This document shows positions 9,296 to 18,347 of a stretch of DNA of 64,000 bases, piece by piece (positions within the stretch are counted from its first letter, which is position 1; each line of letters starts with the position of its first letter). The notes under the pieces were generated by a model. It did no database searches, had not been told where the DNA came from, and was given only the letters and a program-made list of their open reading frames with translations. The DNA lies in NCBI GenBank assembly GCA_964411125.1, contig CAYPJU010000025.1:12241-76240 (forward strand), read 5' to 3'. Both the position numbers and the translations under genes were made by a program. The DNA comes from JBFIHF01 sp964411125 (GTDB lineage Bacteria; Myxococcota_A; Bradymonadia; Bradymonadales; Bradymonadaceae).

Positions 9296-11884
9296 TCAGG
9301 CGGCGTCTTTCACACGCCCGAACACGAGCTCTCCGTCCTCGGCGTCCACCTCGATGGTGTCGCCCGGTACGAAGTCGCCGGCGAGGAGGTGCTTCGCGAG
9401 CTCGTTCTGGATCTCCTTCTGGATCGCCCGCTTGAGCGGTCGCGCACCGAACACCGGGTCGAACCCGAGGTCGGCGAGGAGGACCTTCGCCTCGTCCGTC
9501 AGCGTCATCGACAGCCCACGCTCGGCGAGGAGCCCGTGCAGACGGCGCAACTGGATCTCGACGATGTGCGTCATGTCCTCGCGCGTCAGCGAGCGGAACA
9601 TGATGATGTCGTCGATCCGGTTGAGGAACTCCGGCCGGAAGTGACTCCGAAGCTCGTCGTTCACCAGCGCCTCCGCCTTGTCGGGATCGCTGTGCACCCA
9701 CTCCTGGATGTGATGCGACCCGACGTTGGAGGTCATGATGATGATGGCGTTCCGGAAGTCGACCGTGCGTCCCTGGCCGTCGGTGAGCCGCCCCTCGTCG
9801 AGGATCTGGAGCAAGACGTTGAAGACGTCGGGGTGGGCCTTCTCGATCTCGTCGAAGAGCACCACCGTGTAAGGGCGTCGTCGCACGTGCTCGGTCAGGT
9901 ATCCACCTTCGTCGTAGCCCACGTAGCCGGGCGGGGCTCCGATGAGCCGCGCCACCGAGTGCTTCTCCATGAACTCCGACATGTCGATGCGAACCATCGC
10001 CTGGTCGTCGTCGAACAACTGGTAGGCGAGGGTGCGGGCGAGCTCCGTCTTCCCGACGCCGGTCGGTCCCAGGAAGATGAACGAGCCGATCGGGCGCTCG
10101 GGGTCCTGCAGCCCACTTCGGGCGCGGCGGATCGCATCGGCGACCGCCTGCACCGCCTCTTCCTGTCCGACGACTCGCTTGTGGAGGCGATCTTCGAGCT
10201 GCAGCAGCTTCTCCTGCTCGCCTTCGAGCATCTTCTCGACCGGGATGCCGGTCCAACGGGCGACGATGCTCGCGATGTCGTCTTCGGTGACCTCCTCGTT
10301 GAGGAACGAGCCGGTCTCCTGGACCGCCTTGAGCTCCTCTTCTCTCTCGGCCTGCTGCTTTTCGAGCTCGGGGATCCGACCGAACCGAATCTCCGCCGCG
10401 CGATCGAGCTCACCGGAGCGCTCGGCGCGGTCGTATTCGATCCGCAGGTCTTCGATGTCCTGCTTGATCGACCGAAGCCCCCCGATGACCTCCTTCTCGC
10501 TCATCCACTGCGCCTTCATGCCGCTCGCCGTCTCTCGGAGTTCGGCGATGTCGGATTCGATCTCCGCCAGGCGCGCCTTGCTCGCCGCGTCCTTCTCCTT
10601 CTTGAGCGCCTGCCGCTCGATCTCGAGCGACGTGATGCGTCGTTCGAGGCGGTCGATGTCTTTGGGGAGGGACTCGATCTCCATCTTCACCCCCGCCGCG
10701 GCTTCGTCCATCAGGTCGATCGCCTTGTCGGGGAGGAACCGGTCGGTGATGTAGCGGTTCGCCATCTGGGCCGCGGCGACGAGCGCGTTGTCGGCGATCC
10801 GGATCCCGTGGTGGACCTCGTAGCGCTCCTTGAGCCCGCGGAGGATCGTCACGGTGTCTTCCACCGACGGTTCGTCGACGAAGACCGGCTGGAAGCGTCG
10901 CTCGAGCGCCGCGTCCTTCTCGATGTACTTTCGGTATTCGTCGAGCGTCGTCGCGCCGATCGCGCGAAGCTCTCCGCGTGCGAGCGCGGGTTTGAGCATG
11001 TTGGAGGCGTCCATCGAACCTTCGGCAGCGCCAGCCCCGACGAGCGTATGGAGCTCGTCGATGAACATGATGATCTCGCCCTCGGCCGACGTGACTTCCT
11101 GCAGCACCGCCTTGAGCCGCTCTTCGAACTCGCCGCGGAACTTCGCCCCGGCGACGAGCGCGCCGAGGTCGAGCGAGACGACCCGCTTGTTGCGCAGGCT
11201 GTCGGGCACGTCGTTCGACGCGATTCGCTGCGCGATCCCTTCGGCGATGGCGGTCTTACCGACCCCCGGTTCACCGATGAGGACCGGATTGTTCTTGGTG
11301 CGCCGGCTCAACACCTGCAGGGCGCGCCGGATCTCCTCGTCGCGACCGATGACGGGGTCGAGTTTGCCGCGCTGGGCCACCTCGGTCAGGTCGCGAGTGT
11401 ACTTCTCCAGCGCCTGGAACTTCCCTTCCGGGTCGACGTCGGTGACCCGCTGGTTTCCGCGGACCTCGCGCATCGCCGTCAGGACGTCGTCGCGCTTGAT
11501 GCCGTTGTCGGCGAGCACTTTCTTGGCCTGGTCCCCCTTGTCGCACAGCGCGAGCAGGAGGTGCTCCGTCGAGACGTACTCGTCGGAGAGTTTGTCGGCT
11601 TCGGATTGAGCGGCCTTCATCAGCTCGCGGAACGAGTTCGCCATGTAGACGTTCCCGCCCTCGCCGCGCGGCAGCTTCGACAGCTCCGCTTCGGCGGCCT
11701 TCATGAGGCGCTCGACGGCGACGCCGAGCTTTCGAACGATGGGGACCACGATCCCGTCTTCCTGCTTCAGCAGGGCGACGAGGAGGTGGGTCGGTCGAAC
11801 TTCTGGATGTCCGGAGGCTTCGGCGATCTCTTGCGATTCCGCCAATGCCTCGCGGGATTTGATCGTAAACTTGTCGTAGCGCAT
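9296..11884 (-). CDS. clpB: ATP-dependent chaperone ClpB
   Basis: An 862-residue AAA+ disaggregase, standard length. It threads aggregated proteins through a hexameric ring in cooperation with DnaK. In order: Clp_N repeats (residues 1-150), NBD1 with Walker A GEPGVGKT and Walker B IIMFIDELH, the ClpB-specific coiled-coil M domain (~400-530), NBD2 with GPTGVGKTELA and TVVLFDEIEKAH, and a C-terminal D2-small domain. The M domain separates it from ClpA/ClpC. ATG at 11884 follows GAGGGAG and begins the conserved MRYDKFTIKSREAL. A TACAAT hexamer on the minus strand at 11941-11946 could be a -10 box; I saw no convincing -35 or heat-shock element. Probably monocistronic. Confidence 0.97.
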   Translation of the reverse strand: MRYDKFTIKSREALAESQEIAEASGHPEVRPTHLLVALLKQEDGIVVPIVRKLGVAVERLMKAAEAELSKLPRGEGGNVYMANSFRELMKAAQSEADKLSDEYVSTEHLLLALCDKGDQAKKVLADNGIKRDDVLTAMREVRGNQRVTDVDPEGKFQALEKYTRDLTEVAQRGKLDPVIGRDEEIRRALQVLSRRTKNNPVLIGEPGVGKTAIAEGIAQRIASNDVPDSLRNKRVVSLDLGALVAGAKFRGEFEERLKAVLQEVTSAEGEIIMFIDELHTLVGAGAAEGSMDASNMLKPALARGELRAIGATTLDEYRKYIEKDAALERRFQPVFVDEPSVEDTVTILRGLKERYEVHHGIRIADNALVAAAQMANRYITDRFLPDKAIDLMDEAAAGVKMEIESLPKDIDRLERRITSLEIERQALKKEKDAASKARLAEIESDIAELRETASGMKAQWMSEKEVIGGLRSIKQDIEDLRIEYDRAERSGELDRAAEIRFGRIPELEKQQAEREEELKAVQETGSFLNEEVTEDDIASIVARWTGIPVEKMLEGEQEKLLQLEDRLHKRVVGQEEAVQAVADAIRRARSGLQDPERPIGSFIFLGPTGVGKTELARTLAYQLFDDDQAMVRIDMSEFMEKHSVARLIGAPPGYVGYDEGGYLTEHVRRRPYTVVLFDEIEKAHPDVFNVLLQILDEGRLTDGQGRTVDFRNAIIIMTSNVGSHHIQEWVHSDPDKAEALVNDELRSHFRPEFLNRIDDIIMFRSLTREDMTHIVEIQLRRLHGLLAERGLSMTLTDEAKVLLADLGFDPVFGARPLKRAIQKEIQNELAKHLLAGDFVPGDTIEVDAEDGELVFGRVKDAA

Positions 11885-12067
11885 CGGCTCCCTCTCGAGC
11901 GCCCGCAATCCGGCCAGGAGTAGAGGTGAATCTGGAGCAGATTGTAGGCGATTGGTTTCGTCATCCGGGTGCGGTCACACGACTGCCCGCACCCACGAAC
12001 GTTTCTGAGAGAGATATTAGGCACGTCGCCGGGGGCGGCAACCACCCTGATCCGGGCGCTGGATCAT

Positions 12068-13600
12068 TCACTCGAGGCCGTACTCTCGAATCTTCCGAAG
12101 CAGCGTGTTGCGGCCGATGCCGAGGGCCTCTGCGGCGTGGGTGCGATTGCCTTCGAGTCGGGCGAGGACTTGCGCCACGTATCGCGCCTCGAGCTCTCTG
12201 AGCGTCGGCTCGCCGTCGGTGAGACCGCCGCGCGCGCCGCCCCCGCCCGGCAGCGACAGTTGCTCGACCGTGATCTCGTCGTCGGCGAAGATGACGGCAG
12301 ATTCGAGGCAGTTCTCGAGCTCGCGGACGTTTCCGGGCCACCGATGCTGCGTGAGCCGCTCCAGCGCGGCGTCGGTGATGCGCGCGATCGAGCGACCGTG
12401 GCGGCGCGCCGCGCGCTCGACGAAATGTTCGATGAGGTGTGTCAGATCTTCTGCGCCACGCTCTCGCAGCGGGGGAACCCGCAGCTCGACGACGCGCAGC
12501 CGGTAGTAGAGGTCTTCGCGGAACGAGCCCTCCGCCATCGCCTCTTCGAGGTCACGGTTCGTCGCGGCGACGACGCGGATGTCGGCCTGCCGCCGCGCGG
12601 TGCTCCCGACGGGGGTGAAGGTCCGCTCCTGGAGCAGCACCAGGAGTTTCGCCTGCAGAGCAGGGGAGAGCTCCCCGATCTCGTCGAGGAAGAGCGTACC
12701 CCCCTCGGCGGCCCCAACCTTTCCGTCCCGCCGCTCGGTCGCCCCCGTGAACGCCCCCTTTTCGTGCCCGAAGAGTTCGCTCTCGATGAGACTCTCGGGG
12801 AGTGTCGTGCAGTCCAGGTGGACGAAGGGGCCGTCCGCCCGTCGGGAGTTGTGATGCACAGTGCGGGCGACGAGGGACTTTCCCGTCCCGGTCTCGCCGC
12901 GCAGCAAGACCGTCGCGTCGGTCTCGGCCACACGCCGCAGGTCGCGCAACAGTTTCGTCATCGCCGCCCCTTCGGCGACGACGCCGTTGAACTTCTCACC
13001 GAGGGCCAACTGCTCTTCGCGCCGGGGCGGGCGTCGTTTGGGCCGCGCGACCAGGCTCAGCCGGGGGCCGAGGGTCGTCCGTTCGAGCAGCGCGCCCGCC
13101 TGGTGAGCCAGGGTGTCGAGGAGCTCTTCGTCCTGTTCGTCGAACGAACCCGAGCGTTTGTTCAAGAGTTGCACCACGCCGATGATCCGACCGTCGCTGC
13201 CGCGGATCGGGCCGGCCAGCATGGTCCGGGTGTGGTAGCCGGTCGTCTCGTCGATCTTCTTCCAGAAGCGGGCGTCCTCCTCGCTTCGCGGAACGTTGAG
13301 GACTCGCCCGGTGCGCCCGACGAACCCCGCCACCCCCTGCGTGACCGGGACGCGCAGCTCCGGCATCTCCGGCAGATGCGCCGCGACGCTCACCAACTCG
13401 TCGGTCTCGGCGTCGAGCACGTAGAGGGTCCCTCGGTCCGCGTCCATCAGGTCGGCGACGACGTCCACCATCCGCCCGAGCAGTTGGTCGGCGCTGATCT
13501 CCTTCTGGACGAGGTCGCCGAGCGCCAGCATCAGTGCATCTTTGAAGCGATCGGGCGCCATGCGTTCGAGGCTCTGAAAGATCTGTTCGGGGAGGTGCAT
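12068..13600 (-). CDS. Sigma-54-dependent activator with GAF sensor domain
   Basis: A 510-residue bacterial enhancer-binding protein. A GAF domain (~residues 35-175) is followed by a sigma-54-type AAA+ domain (~205-430). The latter has Walker A GETGTGKS (235-242), the sigma-54 contact loop GAFTGA (282-287), Walker B GTLFLDEIGE (Asp306/Glu307) and the WPGNVRELEN signature. The end is a Fis-type helix-turn-helix (~470-505, NRTHAAEALGIGRNTLLRKI). It should drive open-complex formation at sigma-54 promoters when its GAF ligand is sensed; ligand and targets are unknown. There is no receiver domain, so a phosphorelay is unlikely. An AGGTGAG site precedes the ATG. It lies 13 bp downstream of the metallo-hydrolase gene, apparently in one operon. 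Confidence 0.95.
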   Translation of the reverse strand: MHLPEQIFQSLERMAPDRFKDALMLALGDLVQKEISADQLLGRMVDVVADLMDADRGTLYVLDAETDELVSVAAHLPEMPELRVPVTQGVAGFVGRTGRVLNVPRSEEDARFWKKIDETTGYHTRTMLAGPIRGSDGRIIGVVQLLNKRSGSFDEQDEELLDTLAHQAGALLERTTLGPRLSLVARPKRRPPRREEQLALGEKFNGVVAEGAAMTKLLRDLRRVAETDATVLLRGETGTGKSLVARTVHHNSRRADGPFVHLDCTTLPESLIESELFGHEKGAFTGATERRDGKVGAAEGGTLFLDEIGELSPALQAKLLVLLQERTFTPVGSTARRQADIRVVAATNRDLEEAMAEGSFREDLYYRLRVVELRVPPLRERGAEDLTHLIEHFVERAARRHGRSIARITDAALERLTQHRWPGNVRELENCLESAVIFADDEITVEQLSLPGGGGARGGLTDGEPTLRELEARYVAQVLARLEGNRTHAAEALGIGRNTLLRKIREYGLE

Positions 13601-13613
13601 TCTAGCTCACCTC

Positions 13614-14471
13614 TCACGCTGCCGCAGCACGAGAGCTTCGTCCGAAGCCGATCGTCATCCCGTCGTACGCATTGTCGACGACGAGGCCGTTCGTGCCGAC
13701 CGCGTCACGCGCGAGGGCCAACTTGGCGTCGAGCCGTTCGTCGTCGTGCGCAGGATCGTGGTGGGTGAGGACCAGGCGTCGAACCCCGGCAGCGAGGGCC
13801 ACATCTACCGCGTCGAGCGGCGTGGAATGGCCCCAGCCGACCCGCGAGGGATACTCGGCGGGGAAGTACTGGGCATCCATCACCAGCACGTCGGCGCCCC
13901 GAGCGAACTCGACGAGGCGGTCGCGGCAACCCTGGCGCACCTCGACGTCCCCCGTGAACACGAAGCTGCCCCCCTCGGCCTCGAATCGATAACCGGTCGA
14001 ACCGGAGGGGTGGTCGAGCTCCACCCAGCGCACCTCGACCTCACCGAATCTGCGGGTCCCGGAGGTCGGGATGGAGTGGAAGCGAAGCGCGGCCGGCGCG
14101 ATGTCGAGGCCGACCGGAAACGTCGGCCGCGTCATCTGATCGGAGAGCACGTCTCGAAGCGACTCTCCGTCTCGCTCGACCGCGAAGAGGTCGATCGAGG
14201 CCCCCGGGTCGAAGAGGGGGCGAAAGAACGGGAACCCCTGCACGTGGTCCCAGTGCAGGTGTGTCTGCAGCGCGACCGCGCCGTTCCATCCTTCCGACGA
14301 GCGGCCCGCTTCGGCAGCTCCGGTACCGAAGTCGACGAGGATACGGCTCGGACCACCCCGTGGGGTGTCGTCGAGCTCGACGGAAAGGCAGGTAGTGCGC
14401 CCGCCGTGACGAACGAAGCGGGGTCCAGATACCGGCACGCTACCGCGCGTGCCCCAGAGAATGATGTGCAT
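13614..14471 (-). CDS. MBL-fold metallo-hydrolase
   Basis: A 285-residue product of the metallo-beta-lactamase fold. It starts MHIILWGTRGSVPVSGP, typical of the group that includes PhnP-like and cyclic-phosphodiesterase-like hydrolases. Metal ligands are visible: HLHWDH (His71, His73, Asp75, His76), a His in ELDHPSG, Asp in FTGDVE and the terminal LTHHDP. It is predicted to be a cytosolic di-zinc or di-iron hydrolase acting on a phosphodiester; the substrate cannot be read from sequence. AGGAG precedes the ATG. The sigma-54 activator follows after 13 bp, so the enzyme may make or remove the ligand sensed by the activator's GAF domain (inference only). Confidence 0.88.
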   Translation of the reverse strand: MHIILWGTRGSVPVSGPRFVRHGGRTTCLSVELDDTPRGGPSRILVDFGTGAAEAGRSSEGWNGAVALQTHLHWDHVQGFPFFRPLFDPGASIDLFAVERDGESLRDVLSDQMTRPTFPVGLDIAPAALRFHSIPTSGTRRFGEVEVRWVELDHPSGSTGYRFEAEGGSFVFTGDVEVRQGCRDRLVEFARGADVLVMDAQYFPAEYPSRVGWGHSTPLDAVDVALAAGVRRLVLTHHDPAHDDERLDAKLALARDAVGTNGLVVDNAYDGMTIGFGRSSRAAAA

Positions 14472-14675
14472 GCAGGCTCCTGTGGCGCGACCCCGAGCGG
14501 AACTCGCCGGGTGTCACTCCGACTGCAGAGCAACAACGATGCCGCCTCGCGGGCTCACGTGTTTTCAGGGGAAGCGGGCCTTCGTGGCGTCCTTCTGTGC
14601 CACGGTGGATCGGCAACCGGTCGAGAATCGATCAGCCGGACGGGGAGGGGAGGGTGGCGAGCGATTCGACGCTCG

Positions 14676-15428
14676 TCACCACTGAACGCCGAGGCCGGTT
14701 CCGAGGTAGAAGTAGTCCTGGAAGCCGAACTCGAGCTTGAACGCGATGTACTCGGCGATGTTGAAGCGCAGTCCTGCGACCGCTCCCAGAACCGGGACGA
14801 TGGGAGGGATCGTCTCTTCTTTCTGCGGCGAATCGAAGTCGTTCTCGAGGTCAATCTCGCCGTCGGCGTCGTTGCATTCCTCGGGCGGGAACTCTCCGGC
14901 GTCGAGCGCTGCGCGGCAATCGGTGCCGGCGCGGGGGTTGTGCTTGAGGACCTCGCCAAGGACGAAGCCGGGGCCGATCGAGACGCCGAGATAGGGGGAC
15001 AACCAGGGCTCGGGCCGCCAGAACCACCGAGAGAGGAAGGTTACCGAGAGGAGCTTCATGTCGACGAACGTCCAGTCGGCCTCGTCCACCGTCTCGTTCT
15101 TGTCGAGCCACCAACCGTCGGGCATCGAGAGGTTTGCGTAGTCGACGGCGACCCCGATCTCGTATTCGTTGGCGCGGCGCCAGACGGCTTCACCTCCGTA
15201 CGAGAAGTTGGTCTGCCCCTTGGTCCAATGATTTTCGTGCTCGTCGAGGAACCAGTTGAGCATGAACCCGGGGATGATGATGGCGCGGAAGCGGCCGGCG
15301 ATCATGACACCTTCGTCGTCGAACTCCTCTTCGAACCGCGCGCTGTCGTCGCGGTCGACGTACTGCGCCGCGGCGCTCGTCGGGACGAGGCAGAGGAGGA
15401 ACACAAAGAGCAGGGCGATCCGTTTCAT
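14676..15428 (-). CDS. Outer-membrane beta-barrel protein
   Basis: A 250-residue product with a clear signal peptide (cleavage near SAAAQ, residue ~22). Alternating hydrophobic/polar strands follow, ending in the aromatic terminal residue Trp (LGTGLGVQW), the pattern of BAM-inserted barrels. An acidic loop with two Cys (residues ~165-205) may face outward. The ATG overlaps the stop of the OmpA/TSP3 gene by ATGA, so the two are translationally coupled and may act together at the envelope. No transporter family is recognisable. Confidence 0.75.
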   Translation of the reverse strand: MKRIALLFVFLLCLVPTSAAAQYVDRDDSARFEEEFDDEGVMIAGRFRAIIIPGFMLNWFLDEHENHWTKGQTNFSYGGEAVWRRANEYEIGVAVDYANLSMPDGWWLDKNETVDEADWTFVDMKLLSVTFLSRWFWRPEPWLSPYLGVSIGPGFVLGEVLKHNPRAGTDCRAALDAGEFPPEECNDADGEIDLENDFDSPQKEETIPPIVPVLGAVAGLRFNIAEYIAFKLEFGFQDYFYLGTGLGVQW

Positions 15429-17308
15429 GGGGTCTCCTTCGGCGCGGCTTCGGTGCTTTCTCCGGCCGGCGTGTCGGCCGTGGGCGTGTCATCCGTCGCG
15501 TCTTGCGTGGTGTTCCCGCTCTCGTCGGCGGGCGCCTCGGTCGCGTTCGGATCGCCCTGTTCGACAATTTTGAACTCGACGCGGCGGTTCTTCGCGTTGG
15601 CTTCCGCGGACGACCCCTTCTCGAGGGGCTGCGACTCTCCGTAGCCCACCGCGGTAAGCCGCTCCGCCGCGATCCCTCGGCCCACGAGATAGTCGCGGAC
15701 CGCATTCGCGCGACGCTCCGACAGTTCCTGGTTCGAACGTGTCGAGCCCTTCGTGTCGGTGTGTCCGGCGACTTCGACCTTCGTCACTTCCGGGGCTCGC
15801 TTCAAGATGAAGGCGACCTGGTTGAGCACGTCGAAGGACTCCTCGAGCAGGACGTCCGATTTGTTCTCGAAGCTGACCTTGCTCGTGATCTCGATCTGCG
15901 AGTCGGTCCGCGTCGCCTTCACTTCGGCGGGCGGGCAGCCCCGGTCCTCCAGCATTCCCGGCTCGTTCGGGCAGGCGTCTTCGGCATCGGGAATCTCGTC
16001 GGCGTCGTTGTCGGGCTCGGGGCAACCATCGTCATCCTCGAAGCCGTCCATGTCTTCGGGCTCGGCCGGGCACTGGTCGGTAGCGTCGAGAACCTCGTCA
16101 CCGTCGTTGTCTGGATCGGGACATCCGTCGTCGTCCTCGAAGCCGTCGGCGTCTTCGGCCTCTTCGCGGCACTGGTCGTCCTCGTCGTAGACTCCGTCGC
16201 CGTCGTTGTCGGGATCGGGGCAACCGTCTTCGTCCTCGAAACCGTCCATGTCCTCGGGCGACAGCGGGCATTCGTCGTCGCCGTCGGCGATCGCGTCACC
16301 GTCGTTGTCGAGCTCGGGGCATCCATCCCCGTCCTCGTAGCCGTCGGCGTCTTCGGCCTCTTCGGGACAGGCGTCGGCGGAGTTGTCGACGCCGTCGTCG
16401 TCGAAGTCGTCGTCGCGTTCGGCGTACCCCACACCGAAGAGCATGCGAAACTCGGGCGCACCGAGACCGGCGAGCATACCGCTCCCTGCAGCCATCGTGA
16501 CCTGCACACCGCTCGTCGTGATCAGTTTACCCCCGAGGAGGCCCTCGACGGGGGTGTTGGGCGTCGACCCGAAATCCTGTGCCGGCGTCCGGCCGAAGAT
16601 GTCGCCTGTCGCGAGGAGCATCCCGCGTAGAATCTCGACCTCGGCCGCGAGCCCGAAGACGAGGGCGTTGCCGATCACGCCGTCGGCGCCGAACCTCGCT
16701 TCCTCGCGAAAGAGAGCGCCGAAGTTGCCGCCGATCCAAAGCGGCCCGAAGTGGCCGTCGAGCGCCAGCCGCGGACCGAACGTCACGCCGGGCGAACCGA
16801 CGAAGTACTCTTCGGCACCCGTTGGCACGGTGAAGTCGAGCAAGAGTCCGGCTCCGAAGCCGCCGTCGTCGTCGCCGGTGTGGAAGAGCGAGGCCTGGGC
16901 GCGGAAACGCACGTCGCCCAGCGCCGACTCGTTGAAAGCAGTGGGGAGGTCCCCCTCCGTGATGAAATAGAAGGGGATGTCGACGCCGAGCTGGAGGAAC
17001 CCGAACAGACCCAGCGCAGCTTGCGCGTGAACCGCGATCTGCTGGTCCACGACCGGCGTTTCGACCACCTCGTCGGGGTCGTTGATGTCTTCTTCGACCA
17101 CCACGATGGAGCGCGACGAGTAGTTCAGCAGTGCCCCGGCCGCTGGCTTCCACGCCTCGAGCACCTGCGAGCCCTCGGTCGCGAATGCGCCGTGGGGGGC
17201 CGTCGCCGGGGTGAACGTCTGCGCGTCGAAATCCTGACCACTCGCCGACGCCGCCCACAGCGTCACTGCCGCCGCCGCCAGAACCGCACTGAAACGCCGA
17301 GACTGCAT
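15425..17308 (-). CDS. OmpA-family protein with thrombospondin type-3 repeats
   Basis: A 627-residue envelope protein. A signal peptide (~residues 1-24) precedes an N-terminal beta-barrel-like domain (~30-300). Four 33-residue Asp-rich TSP3 units (D-x-D-x-D-G with paired Cys) then form a calcium-binding stalk. The C-terminal OmpA domain has GHTDTKGSTRSNQELSERRA and NRRVEFKIV, which bind peptidoglycan. A low-complexity Thr/Ala/Glu tail of ~45 residues ends the protein. It probably tethers the outer membrane to the cell wall. The ATG at 17308 is chosen because GGGAG precedes it; an in-frame TTG at 17326 has no ribosome site. Its stop overlaps the barrel gene at 15428, and the Cys-rich lipoprotein gene lies 14 bp upstream, giving a three-gene operon. 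Confidence 0.92.
   Translation of the reverse strand: MQSRRFSAVLAAAAVTLWAASASGQDFDAQTFTPATAPHGAFATEGSQVLEAWKPAAGALLNYSSRSIVVVEEDINDPDEVVETPVVDQQIAVHAQAALGLFGFLQLGVDIPFYFITEGDLPTAFNESALGDVRFRAQASLFHTGDDDGGFGAGLLLDFTVPTGAEEYFVGSPGVTFGPRLALDGHFGPLWIGGNFGALFREEARFGADGVIGNALVFGLAAEVEILRGMLLATGDIFGRTPAQDFGSTPNTPVEGLLGGKLITTSGVQVTMAAGSGMLAGLGAPEFRMLFGVGYAERDDDFDDDGVDNSADACPEEAEDADGYEDGDGCPELDNDGDAIADGDDECPLSPEDMDGFEDEDGCPDPDNDGDGVYDEDDQCREEAEDADGFEDDDGCPDPDNDGDEVLDATDQCPAEPEDMDGFEDDDGCPEPDNDADEIPDAEDACPNEPGMLEDRGCPPAEVKATRTDSQIEITSKVSFENKSDVLLEESFDVLNQVAFILKRAPEVTKVEVAGHTDTKGSTRSNQELSERRANAVRDYLVGRGIAAERLTAVGYGESQPLEKGSSAEANAKNRRVEFKIVEQGDPNATEAPADESGNTTQDATDDTPTADTPAGESTEAAPKETP
15974..16369 (-). 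repeat. Four 33-codon TSP3 repeats inside the OmpA gene
   Basis: Four consecutive 99-bp units each encode Cys, an acidic block, DxDG(F/Y)ED, GCP and DND(G/A)D. The Cys-to-Cys spacing is exactly 33 residues in all four. A fifth partial unit follows (CPNEPG at 15973). Units alternate between two types: CPEEAEDADG/CREEAEDADG and CPLSPEDMDG/CPAEPEDMDG. This suggests duplication of a two-unit block. Confidence 0.9.
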
Positions 17309-17322
17309 CGTCACTCCCTGAC

Positions 17323-18036
17323 TCAAATGTCGTCGCGATCGACCGGATTGTTCATTGGTTCACCGGGGGACGCGCCGCCGATCTGGCCGTCCCCGAGATC
17401 GAGGGACGGGTCCAACTCGAAGACTTCGTTGAAGCAGGTCTCGATCTCGTTGCAGAGCCCGTCGTCCACTCGATCGACGCACGCGTCGGTCCGCGACCAG
17501 CTCGTATCGGTGTTCGTGCGGCCCAGCAGGAAGCAGCGGTTGCGCAGCTCCGAGGTGCTCGCCGACCCGTTGCAGCGACCCACTGCAGCGATGAATGCCT
17601 CGCAGCGGTTCTCACGGTCCGCGCTGATCTCGATCCGGCGATAGCAGGTCTGCGGCGCGTCGACCTCGCGGGTCTCTTCGCACGACAGACCGAGGACGCA
17701 GTTGCCGAACGAGTCGACCGCTTCGTCGCTCCACGGGCAGGGAAGGCCGTCACATGTCCCGCGGATCGTCGCGCGGCAGTCCGCCTCGCAGTTTTCCTCG
17801 CCCGCCTGGCACTCTTCGAGGTGCGAGCACATCTCTGCGCAGGTCACCGATCCGGCGGGCCCGTCGATCGCCCGACACACACCCTCCTCGCAGATGTGTC
17901 CGTCGCGGCAGTCGTCGTCACGGTTGTTGCAGAACTCACCTTCGATGCCCTGCTTGGTCGTCTCGCCGGCGCGGCATCCCAGCAGGACGCTCGGTAGAGC
18001 GAGAAAGGCGACGATCAGCATCAGACGATTTCCCAT
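17323..18036 (-). CDS. Cys-rich lipoprotein (paralogue of the gene at 19022)
   Basis: A 237-residue product with signal peptide and lipobox ending at Cys21 (VLLGC). Downstream: GEFCNNRDDDCRDGHICEEGVC, CAEMCSHLEEC, CEADCRAT, PQTCYRRIEIS, then RCNG and NRCFLLGRTNTDTSWSR. The plus-strand gene at 19022 has the same ordered Cys motifs (GEYCNGRDSDCRAGLVC, CDDICERLGEC, CASDCRLT, PQTCYTRIEIP, TCYALARTSVDDAW), so the two are divergent paralogues around the SIMPL gene. Presumably surface or periplasmic and disulfide-bonded. This copy adds a ~30-residue C-terminal tail. The OmpA gene follows after 14 bp, likely in one transcript. Confidence 0.75.
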   Translation of the reverse strand: MGNRLMLIVAFLALPSVLLGCRAGETTKQGIEGEFCNNRDDDCRDGHICEEGVCRAIDGPAGSVTCAEMCSHLEECQAGEENCEADCRATIRGTCDGLPCPWSDEAVDSFGNCVLGLSCEETREVDAPQTCYRRIEISADRENRCEAFIAAVGRCNGSASTSELRNRCFLLGRTNTDTSWSRTDACVDRVDDGLCNEIETCFNEVFELDPSLDLGDGQIGGASPGEPMNNPVDRDDI

Positions 18037-18347
18037 GGGATACCCCGGAGCTTCGGCAGTCAGTTGTGCGGCCCATCGATCGGCCGTCTTCATCGTCACG
18101 CAGCATGTCGCGATTTCGCGTGCCACGCCAGTTTCCTCATGTTCGCCCCGCGCGACGGGAATTTCCCGGCGTCGTCAGAAAACATCGGACCGAACCTTCG
18201 GCGGCGACACCTTCCCGCGAAACGGTTCGTCTGTCCAGCGGAGGGAGGCCTCGAGACATCGCCTCGCGCCGGGGGACCTCGGCCCGACACGAGGACCTTG
18301 AACCCGGACCCGGACCGCGCTAAATCCACCTCTCACCCGGAGGAAAC
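18037..18347 (+). other. 311-bp divergent intergenic region
   Basis: No gene was found between the divergent lipoprotein (minus) and SIMPL (plus) starts. The right end contains a good sigma-70-like promoter for the SIMPL gene. The left half should contain the minus-strand promoter of the lipoprotein-OmpA operon, but no clear hexamer pair was seen. No repeat or RNA-like structure stood out. Confidence 0.5.
18298..18326 (+). promoter_or_regulatory. Sigma-70-like promoter of the SIMPL gene
   Basis: TTGAAC (18298-18303), a 17-bp spacer and TAAATC (18321-18326). The predicted transcription start is near 18333. A GGAGG ribosome site and the ATG at 18348 follow directly, giving a very short leader. 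Confidence 0.5.

Noticed and set aside
9389..11923. 844-codon open frame on the plus strand
   Set aside because: Antisense to clpB. High G+C genes with strong codon bias produce long open frames on the opposite strand. The translation has no recognisable domain and clpB is unambiguous.
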